Source: Oribacterium sp. C9 (GTDB lineage: Bacteria; Bacillota; Clostridia; Lachnospirales; Lachnospiraceae). Taken from it: a DNA stretch of 64,000 bases. Numbering within the stretch: the first letter of the stretch is position 1; each line of letters opens with the position of its first letter. The stretch is from contig NZ_MUHW01000016.1 of the NCBI RefSeq assembly GCF_002007235.1, forward strand, positions 33,302-97,301, read 5' to 3'. A model generated the notes under the pieces. The model did no database searches. It was not told the DNA's origin and saw only the letters and a list, made by a program, of their open reading frames with translations. The position numbers and the translations under genes are program-made. This document shows, piece by piece, positions 44,868 to 52,155 of the stretch.

Positions 44868-44900
44868 GACCGCCCAAGCCTTAGTGCTGAGTGGTCTTTA
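44868..44900 (+). terminator. Repeated terminator hairpin, copy 2
   Basis: GACCGCCCAAGCC..GAGTGGTC then TTTA; same family as 41641-41674. Ends the small-gene transcript. Confidence 0.7.
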
Positions 44901-44922
44901 AAAGGCTATCTATCAATGAATC

Positions 44923-44970
44923 AGCTCCGCCGGGGTGTTTTCTCAAGCGCACCTTTGGCGGAGCTTTTTT
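44923..44970 (+). terminator. Strong rho-independent terminator
   Basis: AGCTCCGCC / GGCGGAGCT perfect stem with a 25-nt loop, then six T. Confidence 0.75.
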
Positions 44971-44978
44971 GAATACAA

Positions 44979-45039
44979 AAAAGACCGCAGTCTCCCGTCT
45001 TGAGAACGATAGTTCTCACGGTGCACGACCGCAGTCTTA
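44979..45039. repeat. Repeated AGACCGCAGTCT palindromic words
   Basis: AAGACCGCAGTCT occurs at about 44980 and GACCGCAGTCTT at about 45027 around a hairpin TGAGAAC-GATA-GTTCTCA (45001-45018). Possibly a bidirectional terminator or a recombination remnant. Confidence 0.4.
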
Positions 45040-45194
45040 TACATACATGAATATATCACGAATGTCCATATTATACAGGCTATAGTCGCTCGCATTTGAA
45101 AATGGATTCCTGCGACATAGGACCACCACCTGTGGGGCATAGGATAACATAAGATTTGATGCCTTGCAATACCAAAAATTAATCATGTACACTC

Positions 45195-45899
45195 TTATGC
45201 TGGCATCTCAAGATAGAATCCCTGAAAAAAATCAGCACCGAGCTGTTTCATACAATCGAACTCGCCCTTAGTCTCAATGCCTTCAGCAACGATCTTAACT
45301 CCGCATTTATGAGAAGCTTCTATGATTTTATTACAATTCATCTGTTTAGCTTTATCAGAATCTACTCCGGTCAAAAGAGAGCGATCCAGCTTAATGATAT
45401 TAGGTTTCATAAATTCAGCAATCTCTTCAGTGTTTAATCCAGATCCGAAGTCATCCAATGCAAGAAAGTTATCACATAAAGATATATGTTTACGTTTCAG
45501 AGCGGAAATTACAGGATCGAATTCAGGATATTCTAAAGTCTCTACAATAAAGTGAGGGAGGTTTGCGGAGAAATAATCCCCAAAAGCCTGTATTTCCTCG
45601 TCGGCAAAGGTCTCGCATGGGAATGAGTTTATAGAAGGCAATTCGGAATATCCACGAGCCCTGAATTCTTTCATAGCCCCAAACAGAGTGGCAACCTCTA
45701 GAGTATATAGCTCATTTCTACGGGTATATTCATTTATCAGCTCAGTGACGGTCATATTGAGAGGCCTCATCAGAGCCTCTCTTGCAAATACAGACTTCCC
45801 GTCAGGGTAGAAGATGGACTGGAAGACATAGTTGATCTTCAGCTCTGATAAAGCTGCGGACATTTTGGGCGAAAATGGAATATCGTTGAACTGTATCAT
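45195..45899 (-). CDS. EAL-domain c-di-GMP phosphodiesterase
   Basis: 234 aa, a stand-alone EAL domain. Catalytic residues are retained: EALMR (EAL loop), N of NSFP, E of ETLEYPE, LDDFGSGL, K of IKLDRSLL, E of EGIET and QGFYL. So it likely hydrolyses c-di-GMP to pGpG. No sensor or membrane domain. GAGG lies 6 nt before the ATG. It is 15 bp downstream of a small unknown gene, with which it forms a two-gene operon. Confidence 0.9.
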   Translation of the reverse strand: MIQFNDIPFSPKMSAALSELKINYVFQSIFYPDGKSVFAREALMRPLNMTVTELINEYTRRNELYTLEVATLFGAMKEFRARGYSELPSINSFPCETFADEEIQAFGDYFSANLPHFIVETLEYPEFDPVISALKRKHISLCDNFLALDDFGSGLNTEEIAEFMKPNIIKLDRSLLTGVDSDKAKQMNCNKIIEASHKCGVKIVAEGIETKGEFDCMKQLGADFFQGFYLEMPA

Positions 45900-45914
45900 C
45901 TAAACCTCATTTAT

Positions 45915-46127
45915 TTAAGCAACTGCCGCTTTATGCTGTTTCGCTACAAAGTAGCTCATCATGGCAGAAAGATGACTATTTCCGAACTTTTCAAAATCAG
46001 GAATAGTTGTGGAAGAAGTAAATCTGCTCCAGGAAGACTTTAAAAACTCTCTGTAAGTGTTGTCAGTATCAATAATGGTTGCTTCAGCGATACGATCATC
46101 AAGCATATCCTTTGTGATTTTGAACAT
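45915..46127 (-). CDS. Small protein in front of the EAL gene
   Basis: 70 aa from the ATG at 46127 (GAGGAAA upstream; a longer frame to 46172 lacks a site). MFKITKDMLDDRIAEATI..., helical, no known domain. Because it precedes the phosphodiesterase by 15 bp, it may regulate or localise it. Confidence 0.55.
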   Translation of the reverse strand: MFKITKDMLDDRIAEATIIDTDNTYREFLKSSWSRFTSSTTIPDFEKFGNSHLSAMMSYFVAKQHKAAVA

Positions 46128-46479
46128 TACGGTTTCCTCCATTGAAATGAACAGATACATCAGATCAGGCAATAAACAAATTGCATGATCTCATCACAAC
46201 ATTCGCTATCTTACTACTGAGTAGCAATATGTCTATAGGGCCAATTATTATATTTTTATAAAAAAATTAAACTCTGTTAAATTGCAGGAATATGCAGTGA
46301 AAAATAAGGGATTAAGACGTAGCGTATGATGAAACTGTAGTCGGAATAACATATCCTGCGGAACAGATTATTACAGTAATCCATATATCTTCATATTTTG
46401 TAATGACACCTCTATATACCCGAAGTAGTTCTAAGTTATATACTCGTTAAAGAATGATTTAATGAACGAGGGATAGGTT
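46128..46479. other. Intergenic region between divergent genes, nothing identified
   Basis: AT-rich; no terminator, repeat or RNA recognised; must contain the promoters of the EAL operon and the small gene at 46480. Confidence 0.4.
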
Positions 46480-46704
46480 GTGAAAGAAGAGAAAGTAACG
46501 ATTAGAAGTCTGATAGTATATGGTTTATGTACCATAATTTGGGACTTTATACATATTCAGGCTATTTTTAATAAAGAATATGATGAGTCATTATTTAATT
46601 GTGTCTTGCATTTATTTTGTGTAATCTTATTTTCAAGCAGGTTAATAAAAATGTGTTTTGCTTACTATAAGCAAAAGAAAAATGAAACGCGAGAATTTGA
46701 ATAA
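46480..46704 (+). CDS. Small membrane protein
   Basis: 74 aa starting at GTG 46480. Two hydrophobic segments (LIVYGLCTIIWDFIHIQAIF; CVLHLFCVILFSSRLIKMCFA) and a basic tail. AGGG lies upstream. Unknown function. Confidence 0.5.
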   Translation: MKEEKVTIRSLIVYGLCTIIWDFIHIQAIFNKEYDESLFNCVLHLFCVILFSSRLIKMCFAYYKQKKNETREFE

Positions 46705-46741
46705 AAAAATAGCCGGTATAAAACCGACTACTTTGCGAATA

Positions 46742-46983
46742 TTAAGCTGGACAGCCTTTCTGGTTAACAACTCCGATGTCTGCCAACGCCTTTTCGAATA
46801 ATTCTTTCATCTGCTGATGTGTCAGTGAATCGTGTGGGGATTTTTTCAGATATGACCAAATAGTATGGTACAAAAAAAGAACCTCGAATCCATGAAGCTC
46901 ACGCCATTTCATCTACCGTTCTTTGTTCATCACGAATCGTTTTGGATCTGTGAAGCACTCGCCACATCTCTTTAACTTGGTTA
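46742..46983 (-). pseudogene. Remnant of a small gene with CGEC motif
   Basis: On the minus strand KRCGECFTDPKRFVMNKER, a TAG, then MKWRELHGFEVLFLYHTIWSYL...ALADIGVVNQKGCPA (46742-46912) read as one interrupted protein. The last part could be translated as a 56-aa product from the ATG at 46912. Family unknown. Confidence 0.4.
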
Positions 46984-47154
46984 TATTGTACGGGTATTTG
47001 TACAATTTGTCAACACATAATATTCAAAAAAATTAAGCGAATATATAAGTTTGGCAGTGAGGACAATTTCTTTATCATGTTTGTTTAGATTCATATAAAT
47101 CAAGATATGTGACGATTCATTTACTGTGAACCTTTCTGATAGAAGGAGTACGGC
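46984..47154. other. Leader of the phosphoesterase gene
   Basis: Contains TTGTACGGGTATTTGTACAA, an inverted repeat at 46987-47006 that may be an operator, and AGAAGGAG before the next ATG. Confidence 0.35.
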
Positions 47155-48936
47155 ATGTCAAAAGTAGATGAAAATTCATGGATTAGAAAAATCTTACATA
47201 CAATAATGGCTTTAATTCCGGGAAATTCTAAAGTTAGAAGTGTAAATACTGAGGCGCAGACAGTTAATAATCAGAACGAAACCGATCCTTATAAATTGGA
47301 CATAAAAAAAGTAGAATCGTTTGCATTAAGTGAAGAAAATGAGAAGAGTACAGCAATAGAATTAAACTCATATAGGCCTTATGATCCTAATGAGTATGTA
47401 CGAGGACAGAAAAAAATTTTTTATATTACAGATCTTCATCTTACACATAAGTTGGCTCATCAAAATGCTTTTTCGTTTGAAGAAATATCAAAAGTAATTG
47501 ACGGGATTACAGATACCATTGTGAGGGAATCAGGGAGTATTTTACTAATTGGAGGAGATGTTTCATCGGATTACAAGATATTTGAATTGTTTGTAAAGTC
47601 ACTATATAGAAGAAATCATTCCGAGATGTTTGGTAATGTACAGCATATATTTTTTATATTAGGAAATCATGAATTATGGGATTTCCCGCGTCTGGGATTA
47701 AAGGAAATAGTATATAAGTACAAGAATTTGCTGGATAATTATGGAATGCATTTACTTCAGAATGAATTTGCTTGTTTTGACTTTAGAGAACAGCTTCAGA
47801 TAGTGCCTATGGAAAAGATATTGTCATTATCTGATCAGGAGATACGCCAGAAACTACGCACATCAAGGATTAACATTATAGGTGGAATTGGTTTTTCTGG
47901 GTATAACAATGAACTAAATGCAAACAATGGCATATATCGATCAACAATAGATAGAAAACAAGAAATCGAAGAGAGCGATGTATTTAATGGCTTTTATAAA
48001 AAGATTATATCTGCAATTCCTGACAAGAAAGTCATTGTCTTTACACATATGCCGATGGATTGCTGGAGTGAAACAGTTGATTATCAGGATAAATATATTT
48101 ACCTTAGTGGGCATACTCACAGAAACTATGTTTATGATGATGGAAATACCCGGATATATGCGGATAATCAAATTGGATATCACATTAATACTACGCATTT
48201 AAAGTTCTTTGATTATGACGAATTATTCGATTATTTTGCAGATTACACCGATGGTATATATGAAATATCACGAGATGACTATAGGATGTTTTATAGTGGG
48301 AAAAATAGGATGCTTAGGTTTAATAGGGACTTTGATGTACTCTATATGTTAAAGAAGAATGGATATTACTGCTTCTTCTTGAAAAGTAATAATACACTTA
48401 AGATTCTACATGGTGGAAGTATTACTAGTGTGGGAAGAAATGACATACAGTATTATTTCGATAATATGGATACCGTAATTCAAAAACTAAAAGAACCTCT
48501 TGATAAATATTCAGCAGTCCAGGAAAAAATCTCTCATAGTATAAAAAAACTTGGAGGTTCAGGTACTATACACGGCTGTATTATTGATATAGATTTCTAT
48601 ACTCATGTATATATAAATCCTATAGATTTAAAAATAACAGCATATGTAGCTATGAATATGATTGATAAGTATGTATATCCAGATATAGTGTCTTTGTTAA
48701 AAGATAGTCTTCCAGAAATGTATGCAAGGTACGAACAGCTCTTATCCGGCGGAAACAATACCCCTGTTCTATATGAGCAAGGTAACACTGATATAAGTAA
48801 GCAACCACAACTGTATCTTGACACAGATATATATAAAGCTTCAAGAGAAGTAAATAAATTACAAAGACTTGAGTCAAATATATTAACTACTTGGTATGAT
48901 CCCAAACAATTGGATGGAAAAAGATTTTTAAAATAA
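47155..48936 (+). CDS. Calcineurin-like metallophosphoesterase, large form
   Basis: 593 aa. Residues about 80-330 contain a complete metal site: TDLHLTH (about 88), GGDVSSD (about 125), ILGNHELWD (about 167), FTHMP (about 300) and LSGHTHRN (about 317). The N-terminal 75 residues are charged and unstructured, and residues 340-593 are an extra domain of unknown fold. No signal peptide, so cytoplasmic. AAGGAG upstream. Unlike the frameshifted phosphoesterase at 6393 it is intact. Substrate unknown; monocistronic. Confidence 0.85.
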   Translation: MSKVDENSWIRKILHTIMALIPGNSKVRSVNTEAQTVNNQNETDPYKLDIKKVESFALSEENEKSTAIELNSYRPYDPNEYVRGQKKIFYITDLHLTHKLAHQNAFSFEEISKVIDGITDTIVRESGSILLIGGDVSSDYKIFELFVKSLYRRNHSEMFGNVQHIFFILGNHELWDFPRLGLKEIVYKYKNLLDNYGMHLLQNEFACFDFREQLQIVPMEKILSLSDQEIRQKLRTSRINIIGGIGFSGYNNELNANNGIYRSTIDRKQEIEESDVFNGFYKKIISAIPDKKVIVFTHMPMDCWSETVDYQDKYIYLSGHTHRNYVYDDGNTRIYADNQIGYHINTTHLKFFDYDELFDYFADYTDGIYEISRDDYRMFYSGKNRMLRFNRDFDVLYMLKKNGYYCFFLKSNNTLKILHGGSITSVGRNDIQYYFDNMDTVIQKLKEPLDKYSAVQEKISHSIKKLGGSGTIHGCIIDIDFYTHVYINPIDLKITAYVAMNMIDKYVYPDIVSLLKDSLPEMYARYEQLLSGGNNTPVLYEQGNTDISKQPQLYLDTDIYKASREVNKLQRLESNILTTWYDPKQLDGKRFLK

Positions 48937-49022
48937 TTCTGTCTTACGTTCATTTATTATAAACTTTTGGATATTTGCCGACTTAATAAAGGAATGATCA
49001 GTTTTACAGGAGGGAGCCACCA

Positions 49023-49496
49023 ATGAAGAATATTTTGAAATCATGTGTGATAACTATCTTTTTAACATTGTTATTTGCTTTTACAGCATTCGCACGGCTA
49101 GATGACAATGTTGGAACAAATGCCACTACTATATATCCTGGAACGTATTATCAGAAGAGCGAAATGTGTGTATTTTCAGGAGATGTATGGTCAGGAGGAT
49201 CTTCTCAAGTGACAACGTATGGTGAGGATAATACGAATTACATTATCATTTCTGAGTACGGATCAATGCTTCTGTTTTACTGGGATACGGGATCGGGGAA
49301 AATGTCAGGAACACTAATCAGAAATGCTGATGGAACATACAAAGTCATTAATGATTCTCAAGCGGCAGGAAATGATCCACTTGGTTCTTTTATTGAGTCA
49401 ATAACACCAGTATCTGATTCTGAAATAGTTATTTATAATATGTCAGAAGGTGATCAGGGAACAGATAATTACTTTACCATGGTCAAAGCAGGCTAA
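49023..49496 (+). CDS. Secreted protein of unknown function
   Basis: 157 aa with a Sec signal peptide (MKNILKSCVITIFLTLLFAFTAFA, cleavage after AFA) and a mature beta-rich domain ending YNMSEGDQGTDNYFTMVKAG, similar in style to small lipocalin-like surface proteins. GGAGGG upstream, and a terminator follows. Confidence 0.7.
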   Translation: MKNILKSCVITIFLTLLFAFTAFARLDDNVGTNATTIYPGTYYQKSEMCVFSGDVWSGGSSQVTTYGEDNTNYIIISEYGSMLLFYWDTGSGKMSGTLIRNADGTYKVINDSQAAGNDPLGSFIESITPVSDSEIVIYNMSEGDQGTDNYFTMVKAG

Positions 49497-49515
49497 TATA
49501 TGTATAATAATAAAA

Positions 49516-49554
49516 AGCTCATTTGAAGGTTCTTAAGTGACCCTCAAATGAGCT
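49516..49554 (+). terminator. Terminator hairpin AGCTCATTTGA / TCAAATGAGCT
   Basis: 11-bp perfect stem with a 17-nt loop; the tail AATTT is weak. Confidence 0.6.
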
Positions 49555-49728
49555 AATTTCTAAAATTTAGACGGCAACATTTAATTGTTGCCGATGTTTC
49601 GTTAAACTAGGGTTTTGCGCAAACATATGTTCGTATATACAGCACCCGTCAAATGTAATTGTAAATGCTCAATTGTTAGACTTAATGCATAAATAAGCCT
49701 TTACCTTCGCAAAAGGAATAAAAAAAGT

Positions 49729-49759
49729 AAGGAGTCTCCTTTTTAAAGAGGCTCCTTTT
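49729..49759 (-). terminator. Terminator of the double-glycine peptide genes
   Basis: On the minus strand AAAAGGAGCCTC pairs with GACTCCTT and is followed by ACTTTTTTT; it lies just past the stop at 49781. Confidence 0.7.
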
Positions 49760-49780
49760 AACGTGACATTGAATTGATTA

Positions 49781-50038
49781 TTATGAAGGAATCAGCATAC
49801 TTTCAACACAATCCTCCGGTAAACCGCTAGCGTTATTCGTTATTGCATATTCCCATCCATCTTCAGACGAATACTTGGTTATACTTGAAATGGTATACGC
49901 ACCAAACTGTGGATATTCTACTAAAAGAACTTGATCACCAACCTTGTATTTTGGAGCTGGTGCATTCGCTTCGCTGACACCGCCAGATACCTTAGCCATC
50001 ATATCATCATTAAATTCTATGTTCTTATTATCTGACAT
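49781..50038 (-). CDS. Double-glycine-leader peptide 1
   Basis: 85 aa. The first 20 residues MSDNKNIEFNDDMMAKVSGG are a typical double-glycine leader (acidic, hydrophobic positions, ending GG), as processed and exported by C39-peptidase ABC transporters. The cargo (KYKVGDQVLLVEYPQFGAYTISSITKY...) resembles an SH3/KOW-like barrel rather than a classical cationic bacteriocin. AAGGAGGAA lies upstream. It is 33 bp from its sister gene. No transporter is in the window. Could be a bacteriocin-like or signalling peptide; cargo function unknown. Confidence 0.72.
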   Translation of the reverse strand: MSDNKNIEFNDDMMAKVSGGVSEANAPAPKYKVGDQVLLVEYPQFGAYTISSITKYSSEDGWEYAITNNASGLPEDCVESMLIPS

Positions 50039-50071
50039 ATCTGTTTCCTCCTTGTTGTGTTGTTCTTCTCA

Positions 50072-50338
50072 TCAAAGGAATTGAATAATCTCCCATTTGG
50101 CTTGTCCTATTAGTTCAACTTTCACCCTTGTACCCGGCTCCAGCAGTTTTCCGATTGCCCAATAGTGAGCTCTTATATCTCGCCCGTCATCCGCATGTAC
50201 CTTGTAAATCGTCGGATCTCCTGAAACACCAGGGCCAACTACTGTTCCTATTGCAGTACTTCCTCTTTCTTCAGCATTACCACCCGTAGCATTCGCCATC
50301 ATCTTATCATTAAGTTCCATGTTCTTATTATCAGCCAT
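50072..50338 (-). CDS. Double-glycine-leader peptide 2
   Basis: 88 aa from the ATG at 50338 (GGAGG 8 nt upstream; the frame start at 50353 overlaps that site). Leader MADNKNMELNDKMMANATGG is nearly the same as in the neighbouring gene, at the base level too, but the cargo differs (IGTVVGPGVSGDPTIYKVHADDGRDIRAHYWAIGKLLEPGTRVKVELIG...), also beta-rich. Leader duplication with divergent cargo is typical of peptide families sharing one exporter. Confidence 0.72.
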   Translation of the reverse strand: MADNKNMELNDKMMANATGGNAEERGSTAIGTVVGPGVSGDPTIYKVHADDGRDIRAHYWAIGKLLEPGTRVKVELIGQAKWEIIQFL

Positions 50339-50459
50339 TTTGGTTTCCTCCATAAGTTTTTTTGATTTTTTCTGTGCTTTAGAATCTTTCTTCGATTCAT
50401 TGTTCCGTTTCTTTATGGTTCGACTTTACCATGTCTTCATTGAGGCTACAATAATTCCT

Positions 50460-50494
50460 GTTTATTCGGTCTTTTTTCATGTTTAATCGGTCTT
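50460..50494 (-). promoter_or_regulatory. Paired direct repeat GTTTATTCGGTCTT / GTTTAATCGGTCTT, 21-bp period
   Basis: Copies at 50460-50473 and 50481-50494 differ at one base and lie 122-156 bp upstream of the leader-peptide gene start. Two-turn direct repeats are the usual binding sites of LytTR response regulators (AgrA/ComE/PlnC type) that control bacteriocin operons. That link is an inference from spacing and position. Confidence 0.5.
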
Positions 50495-50733
50495 AAAACT
50501 ATTCCGATTATTTATTGAGAGCTTAAATTATTCAATCTTTTTGTTATTATTAATGCCTACAACAATGCATTAAATCCAATGACTGGTGATATCTAAATTC
50601 AGTTTGCAGGACTTAATGCTTAAGATACGCATTTCCTCAAAAGTTGAGCATTAAGTATTTCAAAAAAAGTGCCCAACTTCTGTTTGCCATACCCAATTTT
50701 CGGGATTGCGACGGAATTACGCCGGTTTTCAGG

Positions 50734-50786
50734 CATAAAAAAACGAGGTATTATGCAGTTACCTTTGCAAAACTGAAAATACCTCG
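50734..50786 (-). terminator. Terminator of the HerA/toxin operon
   Basis: On the minus strand a CGAGGTATT / AATACCTCG stem runs directly into seven T. It lies 250 bp past the SUKH gene. Confidence 0.75.
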
Positions 50787-50927
50787 AAATTAAGCATTTA
50801 CCTTTTCAAGTGACGGTATATACAGCACCTTCCGAAAACTATTCATGAACAATATCTTGCGACTCTTCTGCGGTTTAAACTATATCTTGTAGAATCATTA
50901 AAGATATAGCTGTAAAATGTCAAAAGT

Positions 50928-51015
50928 TCGGCTTTTTACACCTTTCAGCTTTAATTTTTAAAGCTTCATTTTGTAAAAAGCCGACGATATTCAAGATAAA
51001 AATGTAAAAAGCCGA
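50928..51015. repeat. Three copies of TGTAAAAAGCCGA
   Basis: Copies at 50972-50984 and 51003-51015 (direct, 31 bp apart) and an inverted copy at 50928-50940, in the 3' region of the SUKH gene. The inverted copy allows a hairpin with either direct copy. Confidence 0.55.
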
Positions 51016-51036
51016 ATATCGAAAAATAAAAGAGGT

Positions 51037-51432
51037 TCATTTATGTTTTGAGATATATTCAGCCATTGAGTCAGCTATTTTCTGTGGTTCCTTTTCAGGT
51101 TGTGTCATATATACTTCACCTTTAGTATCCTGCCATATTATAATGCCATCTGTACAAGTGTTTTCAATAACATACATGGTATTTGGAACTTTAGGATTTA
51201 GGACACGCTCTTTTTTTGTTAAAGCCACCACATTACGGTGTTCAGCATTAGCAATACCGGTTAACTCAATTCCATCTGCTATAATTGCACCGAATCTGGA
51301 TAAATAATCCTTATATTCTTCAGCAAAGTTTACTCTTAATTGGAGTTCTGCGTCAGTTATCTGGGTATCTGATGCAGGTTTTAATGGTAACAAGTCTGGA
51401 AGACTATTGATTGTTTCAATTATCTGTTTCAT
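51037..51432 (-). CDS. SUKH (SMI1/KNR4) immunity protein
   Basis: 131 aa. LPLKPASDTQITDAELQLRVNFAEEYKDYLSRFGAII, the VIENTCTDGIIIWQDTKGEVYMTQ strand set and the final helix match the SUKH superfamily, whose members neutralise polymorphic nuclease toxins. It starts 6 bp after the toxin gene, the standard toxin-immunity arrangement, so it most likely protects the producer from the LHH nuclease. Confidence 0.85.
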   Translation of the reverse strand: MKQIIETINSLPDLLPLKPASDTQITDAELQLRVNFAEEYKDYLSRFGAIIADGIELTGIANAEHRNVVALTKKERVLNPKVPNTMYVIENTCTDGIIIWQDTKGEVYMTQPEKEPQKIADSMAEYISKHK

Positions 51433-51438
51433 TCTATA

Positions 51439-52155
51439 TTACTCCTTACTCTGTTCAACTCTGGCTTTCCAATGTTCCTTTCGTTCTTGATCCCAATTAT
51501 TTCCCTCTCCATGAACTTCTGATTCAATGGTATTATCATGCCATAAACTCTGATTTTTCTTTCCATCTTCATACTCGCCAGTTCTGTGTTCTTCCTCAGT
51601 TAATTCTACTAAAGGAGAATCTGCTTTCTGGCCAAGATGATGTAATTCAATAGGTTTACCTGTTTTACTATCCAATGGGGCTAAACCACGTTCCATACGC
51701 TCTCTGTTTGATATACCATCTTCGTCGGTATAATCAAGATCAATATTTTCTTTTATCAAACATTTTTTGCCATTTATCTCGACTTCTATTAAACCAGCTT
51801 TTTTAAGAATCTCATATTGCTTTATATTCTTAATACTGTCAATAATTTCGTCAGACCATCCAGTTTCATCTTTTATTCTCTGCTTTTCTTCGGCTGTCAA
51901 ACCCTCTGCTTTTGTCTCTTTTTCTTCGGCTGCAAATAAACCCTTAGATTCATTTGTTTCATGATCTTTTACACCAAATTGTTCCAAAAGCGAAAATCGT
52001 GCAGCACGTTCAATATATGCTATGTCAGGTGGTATTATTATTTTTTCTTTTGAATTATCATTAATAATCTCTAAGGATTTAGGATATTCTTTAATATTAA
52101 TTCCTGCATAATTGTATTCCAAGGAACTATTAATATTTTCAAAACCATTAATCAT
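51439..52155 (-). CDS. LHH-family HNH/Endo VII nuclease toxin
   Basis: 238 aa. The C-terminal domain from about 150 has KTGKPIELHHLGQKADSPLVELTEEEHRTGEYE with the LHH motif near residue 170 and later His residues (LWHDN, EVHGEG, EHWK), defining the LHH nucleases used as toxins in contact-dependent competition. The first 145 residues (PDIAYIERAARFSLLEQFGVKDHE...) have no known export domain. Its ATG overlaps the ATPase stop (ATGA), so it is coupled to the HerA-like gene, and immunity follows directly. Confidence 0.85.
   Translation of the reverse strand: MINGFENINSSLEYNYAGINIKEYPKSLEIINDNSKEKIIIPPDIAYIERAARFSLLEQFGVKDHETNESKGLFAAEEKETKAEGLTAEEKQRIKDETGWSDEIIDSIKNIKQYEILKKAGLIEVEINGKKCLIKENIDLDYTDEDGISNRERMERGLAPLDSKTGKPIELHHLGQKADSPLVELTEEEHRTGEYEDGKKNQSLWHDNTIESEVHGEGNNWDQERKEHWKARVEQSKE

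Larger units (their letters stand above)
50339..51036. other. Intergenic region: paired direct repeats, terminator and 13-mer repeats
   Basis: Holds the 50460-50494 repeats, a minus-strand terminator at 50734-50786 and three 13-mers at 50928-51015, listed separately. No gene seen. Confidence 0.6.
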
